Below, piece by piece: positions 19,301-27,924 of a stretch of 64,000 nucleotides of DNA (position 1 is its first letter; the number at the start of each line of letters is the position of its first letter). The notes beneath the pieces are model-generated. The model was not told the DNA's origin. It did not search any database and saw nothing but the letters and a program-made list of their open reading frames with translations. The stretch is from WRGA01 sp031553395 (GTDB lineage Bacteria > Bacteroidota > Bacteroidia > Bacteroidales > WRGA01). The position numbers were made by a program, and so were the translations under genes. The stretch is from contig JAVBLR010000009.1 of assembly GCA_031553395.1 (NCBI GenBank), positions 186,001-250,000 of the forward strand. Reading direction: 5' to 3'.

Positions 19301-19613
19301 TATAACAGATATTCCACGCGCATTATATCAACAAGGATTGAATTGCTTGGGTTCCGACCGTTTTGTTGAAGATGTCTCGTTTGTCCGTTTAAAAACGCTG
19401 ACGCTGACCTATACTTTCCCTAAAAATGTTGTGCGAGCATGGGGGCTTGGAGGCCTGAATTTATTTGTAACAGGCTACAACCTATACACATGGACTGATT
19501 ATACCGGACAAGACCCGGAAGTTAGCATGCCAAGCGGAAATGCGCTGGCTAAAGACGGTGCTACCACTCCGGTATCTATGCGGGTTGCTTGTGGTTTTAA
19601 CTTGAATTTCTAA
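16323..19613 (+). CDS. SusC/RagA-type TonB-dependent outer-membrane transporter (pair 1)
   Basis: About 1096 residues. The frame is open from an ATG at 16236, but the ATG at 16323 places the signal peptide (MKLKICAFITMFLICIGNIYSQ) at the N-terminus and is preferred. Then come a carboxypeptidase-regulatory-like domain (ISGTVTEMYN...LIGVNV), a plug domain with GLDIIAGGNPGTKSTMRIRG and LIVIDGVPY, the SusC signature EVLKDASATAIWGTQGANGV and a long beta-barrel ending in an aromatic Phe (FNLNF). It imports oligosaccharides with the SusD lid protein encoded 11 bases later, using TonB energy. Position between fasciclin genes suggests a dedicated SusCD-fasciclin complex. Confidence 0.92.
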   Translation: MKLKICAFITMFLICIGNIYSQTQQLISGTVTEMYNNQAESLIGVNVAVENSQNRVLGGTVTNQNGQYNLKIPDGENNLTIVFSYIGMETQRIKYAGQKQLNILMASNSKQIAEVVITSKAIDRNDLGISETEMVSATQKLEVSKLVETMPVISIEEILQGQMAGLDIIAGGNPGTKSTMRIRGTGTLNASADPLIVIDGVPYTESKAEDFDFSNANEEDLGALLNLSPADIESVEVLKDASATAIWGTQGANGVLVIKTKRGKMGKTNFNLTSKLSMKFEPKTIPMLNGDEYTALMQESIWNTANYVGIDNASTYLRLLFDTPEIGYTPDWKYFNEYNQDTDWLDEIRQKAYTVENNFSMSGGGGKARYRMSLGYVTDLGTTIGTSLDKFSATSNIDYQFSDKLRFGADFSFTQSDQDANWASNARSEAFGKMPNKSPYMIDRTTGRKLDEYFVYQGLLWEGAFSSNDSGSNASNYNPVAMVNEATKKTGEKNTKITLSVAEWKILPELTYQSYVSIAMSSVKVMRFLPQVVTAVAWTSKYANQSYQSYSESLSIKTENRLNFRKNWNEKHNLIANAIFRTAQATSSKYVSASSGMASSGMSDPVVGANVQIIGSGESEGRSLSATGLVNYSLLSRYVIQGSISAESNSAMGREQRMGYFPGAGISWNIQNEPFLRTINRKWLDEFKLRFSVGQSGRAPSGNSIYLGAFGAKENYMSMPSIGPTRIQLDNLKWETNTEYDVGVDLSFFQGRLSFNADYYKRYSTDLLQKEYTIPSTTGFSEIAWYNSGKMENQGWEFRGDVMIFNNKDWTIKANANISRNENVYTEMPTNMKAESGVAESDANMKPGQYATRVVEGRPLGSFFGYRYKGVYSDTESTYARDVQGNIMNDADGNPIVMKNGTYTCFPGDAQYEDINHDGVINKYDIVYLGNSQPVLTGGFGINIKYKQVSLNTFFHGRFGQSIVNAARMDNESMYGKRNQSTAVLRRWQKEGDITDIPRALYQQGLNCLGSDRFVEDVSFVRLKTLTLTYTFPKNVVRAWGLGGLNLFVTGYNLYTWTDYTGQDPEVSMPSGNALAKDGATTPVSMRVACGFNLNF

Positions 19614-19624
19614 TACACTAGATT

Positions 19625-21160
19625 ATGATGAAAAAGATATTAAAGACTTTTTTTATAGCAACTGTTTTCATTTTCAGTAGTTGCGAGGATTGGCTGGAAG
19701 TTTTGCCCAAAAATGAACAGGTAACTCAAAATTACTGGAAAAGCAAAGAAGATGTTGAAGCTGTTTTATCTTCCGGTTATGCATGTCTACGTAATGCAAC
19801 TCCTATTCTATACGATTGGAGTGAATTGAGAGGAGGCTCCATACGTGTTTTTACCGGAGTTGTACAAAAAATGAGATTGCAAAATTTTCAGTTGACTTCT
19901 TCTGATGCACTTTGCGATTGGTCTAAGTTTTACGAGGTAATTAATTTGGCTAATTCAGTTATCGATTATGCTCCGGGTGTACAGAATATTGATGAAACAT
20001 ATGGAGAAGCTGCTATGAAATCACATTTAACAGAAGCTTATTTTCTACGCTCTCTATGCTATTTCTATTTGCTTCGCAATTTTCATGACGTTCCTTTAGT
20101 GCTTAAATCGTATGTAGATGACTCAGCTCCTTTTAATATCGCTAAATCAGCAGAGACTGTAATAATTAATCAGATTAAATCTGATATGGAAACAGCCCTA
20201 AGTATGGATGCGGCAAAGGAATTTTTTGATGAAGAAGATTACTGGAGTGGAGTTTCAAAAGGACGTGCTACGAAATGGGCATTATATGCTTTAATGGCAG
20301 ATGTGTGCTTATGGGGTGAAGATTATGACAAATGTATCCAATATGCAGATTATTTGATAAATGCCACTGCTTCTCGCCGCCCGGCATTTATGGTAAATTC
20401 CGAACAATGGTTTGAAATATTTTATCCGGGTAATAGTAATGAATCCATTTTTGAAATCAATTGGGATCAGACTAAATATGCACAATCTTCAAATACCAGC
20501 CCTTCGGCATATTATAAGTATGCTCAATTGGCAACGTATCAATATTCATCGGCTATGAGTGACCGATTATATGAAGAGGCCCGGAATAATTCAGTAAGAG
20601 CCAAGTTTGGAGCATACGCCGAAGTGGGTACCACCGGACAGTATTGTATTTGGAAGTACCAGGGGCTTGGAGAAAAAGATGCAGCTTCCATTCGGACATC
20701 AAACAGTCAGGATGCTAATTACATAATCTACCGAATGGCTGATGTAATGTTAATGAAAGCCGAAGCGTTGATTTGGAGAAGAAATGCAGGTGATAATGAA
20801 ACGGCTATTGCGATAATCAATCAAATCAGAACTCGCGCCGGATTGGCTGAAATAACAGGTATCGATAATGAAACCGATAAGCTGGAAATGTTGAAATATG
20901 TATTGAATGAACGCGATATTGAGTTTGCTGCCGAAGGAAAACGTTGGTATGACCTCATTCGCTTTGGAAAATCAGATAATTACAGATACAAATCTGAATT
21001 TATCGAAATGATAGTGGAAAATAATCAAGATGCAAATCCGGTTTGGCTACGTTCGGTATTATCCGATAACTATGCTTGGTTCTTGCCGATTAAAGAAAGC
21101 GAAATCGAAGCAAATAAACTTTTAGAACAAAATCCATATTACGGTGGAACTATTAAATAA
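19625..21160 (+). CDS. SusD/RagB-type glycan-binding lipoprotein (pair 1)
   Basis: A 511-residue lipoprotein with the lipobox FIFSSC (Cys about 20) followed by EDWLEVLPKNEQV, the standard SusD start. The TPR-like region includes YFLRSLCYFYLLRNFHDVPLV, and the C-terminal part has RTRAGLAEI and LNERDIEFAAEGKRWYDLIRFGK, all diagnostic of RagB/SusD. It caps the SusC barrel encoded 11 bases upstream and binds the incoming glycan. ATG at 19625 or 19628 are equally possible. Confidence 0.93.
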   Translation: MMKKILKTFFIATVFIFSSCEDWLEVLPKNEQVTQNYWKSKEDVEAVLSSGYACLRNATPILYDWSELRGGSIRVFTGVVQKMRLQNFQLTSSDALCDWSKFYEVINLANSVIDYAPGVQNIDETYGEAAMKSHLTEAYFLRSLCYFYLLRNFHDVPLVLKSYVDDSAPFNIAKSAETVIINQIKSDMETALSMDAAKEFFDEEDYWSGVSKGRATKWALYALMADVCLWGEDYDKCIQYADYLINATASRRPAFMVNSEQWFEIFYPGNSNESIFEINWDQTKYAQSSNTSPSAYYKYAQLATYQYSSAMSDRLYEEARNNSVRAKFGAYAEVGTTGQYCIWKYQGLGEKDAASIRTSNSQDANYIIYRMADVMLMKAEALIWRRNAGDNETAIAIINQIRTRAGLAEITGIDNETDKLEMLKYVLNERDIEFAAEGKRWYDLIRFGKSDNYRYKSEFIEMIVENNQDANPVWLRSVLSDNYAWFLPIKESEIEANKLLEQNPYYGGTIK

Positions 21161-21170
21161 TACAATAAAC

Positions 21171-22874
21171 ATGAAGAATATATTTAAAGTATTTTTATTA
21201 CTGTCCCTATCGGTTTTCTTTGCTTGCGAAGATCCCTATAAGGATTCAGAATTCAAGGTGTACGATGTCTTGCCGATTTCAGCTTATCTGGATAGTCGTC
21301 CGAATGAATTTTCTGAATGGACAAATATAATGAGGTATGCCGATATGTACAATGCTATAAATCAGGCAGGAAAAGTTTATACGGCATTTGTTCCCACAAA
21401 TGAAGCTGTTCGTGTTTTTCTCAATGAAAGAGGAGTGGACAGCATTCAACAATTGGGAATAGAATATGCACGTGAATTGGTAAAAGCACATGTAACTCAA
21501 GATTCTATTTCGATGGGTGAATTTATCATGGGTGGAACGTTGGCGAAAAAAACACTTGCCGACAACTTCCTGAAAGTATCTTTTGGTGAAGAAGGCGGAT
21601 ATAATTCTGTGTTTTTAAACGAAGGTGTTCCTGTTAAGGAATTTGCACTTCCTGCAGCAAATGGCTTGGTATATGTTTTGAATGGAGTGATGCGTCCTCT
21701 GATAATAGGACTGTATTCACAAATGGTAGAAAATGGAGAAAATAAGATTCTTGCCGAAGCTATGAAGCTAACCACGTGGAGCGATTCTCTGAATACCATT
21801 TCTATCATAACTGAAGATTATTCCAGTGGAACAAAAAAAGAAATCCGGCGATATTATACTGTTCTGGCAGTTTCAGATAATGTTTACAACAGTAAAGGGA
21901 TATCCTCGGTTAATGATTTGATCAACTATTTGGGAGCAGGTAGTGATTATTCACAAAAGGAGAATGCATTATTTCAATATGTAGCCTACCATATTATGGC
22001 AGGAAGTTATACGACACAGGCTTTCAAGGTATTCGATACGGATGAATCGAATGTTAAATTGTGGGAATGCCTCGCTACCAATCATTTAATCAAGATTACA
22101 AAAGAGGGTGACAACTATTATTTGAATCAGGAAGGTGGAGATAAATACAAAGCGCAAGTCATAGAAGAAAAGTCTGATTATCCTGTTAAAAACGGAAATA
22201 TTCATCAAATAGATAATATTCTTCCTGTTTGCAATTCATTAACACCCATTCCTCTTTATTTCGATGTAACTAATTTTCCCGAAGTCGCATCTTATATTGC
22301 GTCTAACGGAACAGATGGACTGATTTATCAAACAGCAGCCGCTGCCGAAAAAAATCTGGAAATGCCTTTAGATCAATTCTCTTGTTACACTGTTAAGATG
22401 AGTCCTGCGGGTAGTCTTTGTGCTACTCAGGGAAATGGAGCGTTTAAGTATTATACTGTAAAGAATGCAGTGTATGAATATTCCAAAGCCATGAATAACG
22501 ATTTTTTAATGATTGGTTTGGGGCGCGGAGGATATGTTGAAATGAGAACTCCTCCTTTGTTATCCGGCAGATATAAAATTACAGTACGCTATGTATATGC
22601 GAATACGATGGTCAATTACCGCGATCAGAAAGAAGGAAACGGAGGCTTGACTACATTCGGTATTACAGATATGGGTATATCCACCAGTAAGTTATTATAC
22701 TCTGTGTTAGGTACAAAAACAATGGGTCTCTATGATATGGTTTTATTTGAAGACATTACTTTCGGTACAACCGGTTCTCATAACTTCAGAATAACATTGG
22801 ATGATGCTGCTGCAAGTAATTCTAAGAATTATCGTGTTCAAATTGATTATGTATTATTCGAACCAATTAAATAA
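21171..22874 (+). CDS. Fasciclin-domain lipoprotein with C-terminal carbohydrate-binding-like beta domain
   Basis: About 567 residues. The start at 21171 gives MKNIFKVFLLLSLSVFFAC, a clear lipobox; an earlier in-frame ATG at 21144 overlaps SusD and is less likely. One FAS1 unit is clear near the N-terminus (VYTAFVPTNEAVRVFLNERG) and a second degenerate one follows. The last 190 residues look like a jelly-roll (LGRGGYVEMRTPPLLSGRYKITVRYVY ... RITLDD), a common glycan-binding fold. It is placed directly after SusD, where surface glycan-binding proteins usually lie. Ligand unknown. Confidence 0.8.
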   Translation: MKNIFKVFLLLSLSVFFACEDPYKDSEFKVYDVLPISAYLDSRPNEFSEWTNIMRYADMYNAINQAGKVYTAFVPTNEAVRVFLNERGVDSIQQLGIEYARELVKAHVTQDSISMGEFIMGGTLAKKTLADNFLKVSFGEEGGYNSVFLNEGVPVKEFALPAANGLVYVLNGVMRPLIIGLYSQMVENGENKILAEAMKLTTWSDSLNTISIITEDYSSGTKKEIRRYYTVLAVSDNVYNSKGISSVNDLINYLGAGSDYSQKENALFQYVAYHIMAGSYTTQAFKVFDTDESNVKLWECLATNHLIKITKEGDNYYLNQEGGDKYKAQVIEEKSDYPVKNGNIHQIDNILPVCNSLTPIPLYFDVTNFPEVASYIASNGTDGLIYQTAAAAEKNLEMPLDQFSCYTVKMSPAGSLCATQGNGAFKYYTVKNAVYEYSKAMNNDFLMIGLGRGGYVEMRTPPLLSGRYKITVRYVYANTMVNYRDQKEGNGGLTTFGITDMGISTSKLLYSVLGTKTMGLYDMVLFEDITFGTTGSHNFRITLDDAAASNSKNYRVQIDYVLFEPIK

Positions 22875-22882
22875 TAAAAACT

Positions 22883-24625
22883 ATGAAAACACATAAGTAT
22901 ATAATATTAGCGATATTATTTATCGTTGCATTTTCATCTTGTTCAGATGATTGGGATTCTCATTATTCAAAACAAGAAACGAAAATAGATAATGAAAATG
23001 TAGTTGTTTCTGATCTGACAACAATAGAATACCTGAAAACAACCGCAGAATATAGTTCGATGGCCGGTTTTTTTGAAACTACCGGTGTATTTAGTAAAAT
23101 GGACTCATTGGATTTGAGATATACTGTTTTTGTAGTGGCGAATGATATTTTCTCTGGTACACAAATTGTAAATGCAGACTTTGCAGCCAGAGGACATATT
23201 TCTTCTGCCACTATTTCTCCCAGCACATTGAAGGATGGACAACGGATTGTTGTATGGAATGAGAAATATGTAAATGTTGAAAGGACATCAGAGAATAGCG
23301 ACCAAATATTTTTTAATGGAAGTTATCTCAAAAAGGTTATTAAAACCGAAAATGGGTATATCTATGAATTGAATTCCATGATTAATATTGCACAATCTTT
23401 GCTGCAACTGATTGAAGGATTGGATGATAGTAGATATTCCATATTCAAGAATATGGTTCTTTCCAAAAATGTAAACGAGTTTAATAAAGCGGCCAGTACA
23501 CCGATTGGAGTTGATAACTCGGGTAATACGGTATATGACTCTGTCTTTACCGTGCGGAATCCTTATTTTTTAGCAAAGGGATTTGATTTGTCAAGTGAAT
23601 CGATGAAAGCTACCGTATTAATTCCTTCAAATGAATTGATAACAAATGCTTTGAAAGAGGCAAAGGAAAAACTATCTGCATGGAACATACAAAGACAAGA
23701 TTCTATTCTGGAAAACTGGTGCTTTCAGGTTGCTTTTTTTAAGAAACAATATACACGTGCGGATTTTGAAAATAATATAGACCTGCCGATTGGTTTTGCA
23801 AATGGACAAAATAAGTCAGATAATGTGTTTGAGAAGCAATGGAGAACGACCATAAATAAAGTCGATCTGGATAATCCGGTTGAACTGAGCAATGGTACGG
23901 CTTATTTTATGACCCAGTTGAAAATTCCTCAAAATGTAATGATTTATCGTATAAAAGGCCGGATGAATTATTACAAAATGTTGACGGAAGGAGACAAAGA
24001 AAAATATTTTTCTTTTGAAAATTTCGATCCAGCTACGGCAGATATCAAGATATGTACAGATATCTCTAAAACTCAACCATGGACTCCATATCCCGAAGGT
24101 GGTTTTCCTCCTATTACAGATGATGTGATGGTTATCAGTATGATAGATTATTCCAAAAACTATGTAGATGATCAGGGGCGCTCGTTGAACAAAGGTGTAT
24201 GGGAATTTACTCCGACTTATTTCACACAACATTCTGATGGTACGTATGATATTACTCCAATGTTATTGCCTCCCGGAGAATATACCTTCTTCTTTGGAGT
24301 GGAATCTGCTAAAGCGAAATATTATCTGGATATATATCTGAATGATGCTCTTCAAGGAAGGCTTCAAACTTCAACCGACCGTGCTAATCTTGGAGCGATG
24401 GGTGGATATAAAATGGACTGGTATAGTGGTGCGTTTCCGGAATTTTTTCCTGGTGATTCTAAATCAAAGTACTATGACAGAAACGGTCGACTGTTAGGAG
24501 GTCCTTACGTTGTAAAAGGAGATAACGCAGTTGAGATGAGGATTAAGATGATAATAACAGAACTTAATAATACGCAAGCTTCGCTGAGTCACTGGTGTTT
24601 CATGCCGACTGCTAATTGTTATTAA
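22883..24625 (+). CDS. Second fasciclin-domain lipoprotein with C-terminal beta domain
   Basis: A 580-residue protein with the lipobox VAFSSC (Cys about 20) and SDDWDSHYSKQE. The FAS1 pattern is recognisable (MAGFFETTGVF...YTVFVVANDIF, and MKATVLIPSNELI further on). The C-terminal third (PPGEYTFFFGVESAKAKYYLDIYLND) resembles the beta-rich binding domain of the preceding protein. It starts eight bases after that gene, so they are co-transcribed. Inference: a further surface-exposed component of the SusCD complex, possibly contacting different parts of the substrate. Confidence 0.78.
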   Translation: MKTHKYIILAILFIVAFSSCSDDWDSHYSKQETKIDNENVVVSDLTTIEYLKTTAEYSSMAGFFETTGVFSKMDSLDLRYTVFVVANDIFSGTQIVNADFAARGHISSATISPSTLKDGQRIVVWNEKYVNVERTSENSDQIFFNGSYLKKVIKTENGYIYELNSMINIAQSLLQLIEGLDDSRYSIFKNMVLSKNVNEFNKAASTPIGVDNSGNTVYDSVFTVRNPYFLAKGFDLSSESMKATVLIPSNELITNALKEAKEKLSAWNIQRQDSILENWCFQVAFFKKQYTRADFENNIDLPIGFANGQNKSDNVFEKQWRTTINKVDLDNPVELSNGTAYFMTQLKIPQNVMIYRIKGRMNYYKMLTEGDKEKYFSFENFDPATADIKICTDISKTQPWTPYPEGGFPPITDDVMVISMIDYSKNYVDDQGRSLNKGVWEFTPTYFTQHSDGTYDITPMLLPPGEYTFFFGVESAKAKYYLDIYLNDALQGRLQTSTDRANLGAMGGYKMDWYSGAFPEFFPGDSKSKYYDRNGRLLGGPYVVKGDNAVEMRIKMIITELNNTQASLSHWCFMPTANCY

Positions 24626-24642
24626 TACAAATTAAGGAGAAT

Positions 24643-24748
24643 GATATGAGATCCCAATATGAAACTTCTTTTGAAAAGAGTAATCTCGGTGATCTCATAT
24701 CTTAAAACAAATTATGTAATATGAAATGAAGCATGCGAGTTTCATATT
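24643..24748 (+). promoter_or_regulatory. Nested inverted repeats before the second SusC gene (attenuator or processing site candidate)
   Basis: An 11-bp perfect stem (GATATGAGATC at 24643-24653 with GATCTCATATC at 24691-24701) lies between the fasciclin and SusC genes. In addition, GTTTCATATT at 24739-24748 can pair with either AATATGAAAC at 24656-24665 or the near copy at 24718-24727, so two alternative folds are possible. No TAnnTTTG promoter was found here. It could tune expression of the second half of the operon. Confidence 0.55.
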
Positions 24749-24777
24749 GCATGAGTGAAAAAAATAAAATACAACGT

Positions 24778-27700
24778 ATGAAAAATATAAGAGTAATATT
24801 TATAACCTTATTATCGTTCTTTTTCTCGACCGGCACATGGGCGCAGGACACTTACAATTTGAACGGTAAAGTCCTCTCTTATCTGAACGAACCGATTGAG
24901 GGAGCAGTCATTACCTTGCAAGATGCAACTCAGGCAACATCAGGGGAAGATGGCACGTTTTCTTTTAAGGCATCCTCTGTTAAACCGATGTCATTTACGG
25001 TTTGGTATCCGGGTTACTTACAGGAACAAGGACAAGTCAACGGCAGACAGGAAATTATTATCAAGATGACTCCTGATAATGAATACAAATATAACCGTTC
25101 TGTTATTTTACCTCTACGGGAATCGGGAGTTGCTCCTGCTGATTACACTACAGCAACCAACATGTCTAAAAAAGATTTTATTTTAGGCCGTCCTACTATT
25201 GATCGGCAATTGTCGGGGCAAGTATCGGGATTGCAAATAAAGCGTAATAGCGGTATGCCCGGAGAAGGGAGCTATTACAATTTGCGCGGTATCCGTTCGC
25301 TGGTGGGAGATAATGCCCCATTAGTTGTAATTAATGGAGTACCTTATTTGCCCGATAAAAATGAATCAAGGTTGATAACCGGTTATAGCCGGAATATCTT
25401 TCAGGCATATAATCTTCAGGACATTGAAAATATCACTGTTTTGAAAGGAGCGGAAGCCTCATTATATGGATCTATGGGGTCCAATGGTGTGATTTTGATT
25501 GAAACGGAAAATGCCGCGTCAAATGACTTGGAAACCAGGGTTAGTTATTATGGACAATTCGGTGCGGTATGGAATAAAAAACGAATGCCATTGTTGAGTG
25601 GAAGCGAATATACATCCTATTTGAGCGATGTTGGTTTAACTATGTACAGTGACATGAGTTCATTCTATAATAATTTCCCGTTCTTAAAAGATCCGAATAA
25701 TCCTCGCTATAATTATCTCTACAATAATAATACAGACTGGCAGGAATATATTTACAGAAACGGATTTGTTACAGATCAATTAATCCGGATTGAGGGAGGT
25801 GATGAAATTGCCAAATATGACCTTTCATTAGGATATGCAAGCGAGGATGGTATTTTGGAAAGTACAAGCATGCAACGTTATCATGCGCAGCTAAGTACAA
25901 ATGTGATGGTTAGCACGAAGGTTAATATATTTTCAACAATATTATTTGCTTATATGAATGGCACATTACAAGAACAAGGCATGAATCGTGCAACGAATCC
26001 TATATTGGCAGCCTATGCCCGGTCTCCTCTTTTAAGTCCTTATGAAAAAGACAGAGAGGGAAATGTATTGTCGACGTATTCAACATATTATTATGGATTA
26101 AGTACCGAAATGGCTGCGGCTGTTAGTAATCCATTGGCTATTGTTAATAGAATAGATACTCGCACGCGCCGCTACGACCTGAACATGAAAGCTGGAATAT
26201 CTTATACTCCTATACGAAATTTGGTATTAACCGGAACATTCGGACTTTACTATGATTATGACAACCAACTTTTATTTATTCCGGGTAAAACCAACGAAGC
26301 AATAGTTCCTGTAAATGATGTTTATGGAAAAGCCGAGAATTTCGTGAAATCAGGGGTTGCAGAGGCAACAAATTTCTTCATGAATTTGAATGGCCGCTAT
26401 AATATGTCAATTGACAACATCCATAAATTCAATTTTATGGCCGGTACACAAGCAACGATTACTCATTCTGAGTTTGATGCCGGAGAAGGACGAAATACGG
26501 CAAATGATTTTTACCAAACATTAGGGAATACGCAAGCATTAGGCCGCCGGTTTTTTGGATATACAAACAAATGGAATTGGATGAATATATATGGACATGC
26601 CGATTATACCTATAATAACATGGTACAAGGGGCTATTAATATGTCATTGGACGGAGCTTCTTCCATTGGTTCCGATGCCAACCGTTTTAGTTTCTATCCT
26701 TCTGTTAGTGCGGCTTGGTTGGGTAAAGGCTGGAAATTCTTTCAGGATGCTACTTGGCTTGATAAATTCAATATACGTGCAGAGTATGGGCTTACCGGCA
26801 ACTCGCGTTATGCTTCTACCTTGAGTAAATATTATTATGTATCGGTTCCGTATGATGCGATTTCAACAATCGCTTGGTCTAATGTTCCGAATACAAATCT
26901 CAAACCGGAGAAAGTTGCTTCATTAAATTTGGGAATGGATTTGGATGTATTAGACAATCGCTTGAGAATATCGTTCAATTATTTCAATAATCAAATCAGT
27001 GACCTGATATCTGCTCAACCGGTTTCTTCTGTGTATGGCTCTTCACCTTATTATGCAAATATAGGGGATATGGAAAATAAAGGAGTGGAACTTTCGGCGT
27101 ATGTATCTCTTGTTCGTACACATAATTTTGAATGGATTGTAGGTGGAAATATTGCCTGCAATACCAATAAAATAAAATCACTGGGTGGTATAGATCAAGT
27201 AATACATGATGGAACGGATAACCTGCAATTGGTAACAAAAGTAGGTGAAAGTCCCTATCAGTTTTATGGTTATAAAAGCGCTGGAGTATTTTCTACTCAG
27301 GCAGAAGCGGATGCTGCCAATCTGATTAATGACAAAGGGGTAGCATTTGGAGCCGGAGATGTACATTTTGCAGATCAAAATAACGATGGCCGTATCGATA
27401 AAGAAGATCGTGTAGCATTGGGAAGCTCTGCTCCTGATTTCTTTGGAGGTTTTAGTTCCCAGATTCGTTATAAGTCATTTGTCTTATCTGCCGAATTTAT
27501 TTATTCAAAAGGAAATATGGGTTACAATGCTGTAAGGCGCGAATTAGAGTCAATGTCTACCTTGGCGAATCAGGATAAAGCTGTTGTTAATCGTTGGATA
27601 GTGGAAGGTCAGATAACTGATATGCCAAGAGCAAGTTATGGCGATCCTTTGGGGAATTCTTCATTTTCGGATCGTTGGATCGAAGATGCATCCTATGTCA

Positions 27701-27924
27701 GAATGAAAGATATAACCTTTAGTTATAGTTTCGATAAGACGATGTTTAAATTCTTTCGTTCAGGAACATTTTATGTAACAGGTGAAAATCTGGTAACATT
27801 TACCAACTATTTGGGTCTGGACCCCGAGTTCTCCTATTCCTATAATGAAGATGTACAAGGTTGTGATTATGCGAAAGTTATGCAACCTAAATCAGTTAAA
27901 TTCGGTATCAATTTGAAATTCTAA
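24778..27924 (+). CDS. SusC/RagA-type TonB-dependent transporter (pair 2)
   Basis: About 1048 residues. The frame opens at 24733, but the ATG at 24778 gives a normal signal peptide (MKNIRVIFITLLSFFFSTGTWAQ). A carboxypeptidase-regulatory-like domain (LNGKVLSYLNEPIEGAVITL) precedes the plug (GLQIKRNSGMPGEGSYYNLRG, LVVINGVPY) and the SusC motif VLKGAEASLYGSMGSNGV. The barrel ends FGINLKF. Function as in pair 1, but the sequence is divergent enough that it probably imports a different oligomer. Its stop overlaps the next start by one base (TAATG). Confidence 0.92.
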   Translation: MKNIRVIFITLLSFFFSTGTWAQDTYNLNGKVLSYLNEPIEGAVITLQDATQATSGEDGTFSFKASSVKPMSFTVWYPGYLQEQGQVNGRQEIIIKMTPDNEYKYNRSVILPLRESGVAPADYTTATNMSKKDFILGRPTIDRQLSGQVSGLQIKRNSGMPGEGSYYNLRGIRSLVGDNAPLVVINGVPYLPDKNESRLITGYSRNIFQAYNLQDIENITVLKGAEASLYGSMGSNGVILIETENAASNDLETRVSYYGQFGAVWNKKRMPLLSGSEYTSYLSDVGLTMYSDMSSFYNNFPFLKDPNNPRYNYLYNNNTDWQEYIYRNGFVTDQLIRIEGGDEIAKYDLSLGYASEDGILESTSMQRYHAQLSTNVMVSTKVNIFSTILFAYMNGTLQEQGMNRATNPILAAYARSPLLSPYEKDREGNVLSTYSTYYYGLSTEMAAAVSNPLAIVNRIDTRTRRYDLNMKAGISYTPIRNLVLTGTFGLYYDYDNQLLFIPGKTNEAIVPVNDVYGKAENFVKSGVAEATNFFMNLNGRYNMSIDNIHKFNFMAGTQATITHSEFDAGEGRNTANDFYQTLGNTQALGRRFFGYTNKWNWMNIYGHADYTYNNMVQGAINMSLDGASSIGSDANRFSFYPSVSAAWLGKGWKFFQDATWLDKFNIRAEYGLTGNSRYASTLSKYYYVSVPYDAISTIAWSNVPNTNLKPEKVASLNLGMDLDVLDNRLRISFNYFNNQISDLISAQPVSSVYGSSPYYANIGDMENKGVELSAYVSLVRTHNFEWIVGGNIACNTNKIKSLGGIDQVIHDGTDNLQLVTKVGESPYQFYGYKSAGVFSTQAEADAANLINDKGVAFGAGDVHFADQNNDGRIDKEDRVALGSSAPDFFGGFSSQIRYKSFVLSAEFIYSKGNMGYNAVRRELESMSTLANQDKAVVNRWIVEGQITDMPRASYGDPLGNSSFSDRWIEDASYVRMKDITFSYSFDKTMFKFFRSGTFYVTGENLVTFTNYLGLDPEFSYSYNEDVQGCDYAKVMQPKSVKFGINLKF

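Noticed and set aside
24727..24746. A 20-mer (TGAAGCATGCGAGTTTCATA) that matches 19 of 20 bases with the complement of 63280-63299.
   Set aside because: In a 64 kb AT-rich sequence a single 19/20 match on either strand is not far above chance, and the flanks do not match.
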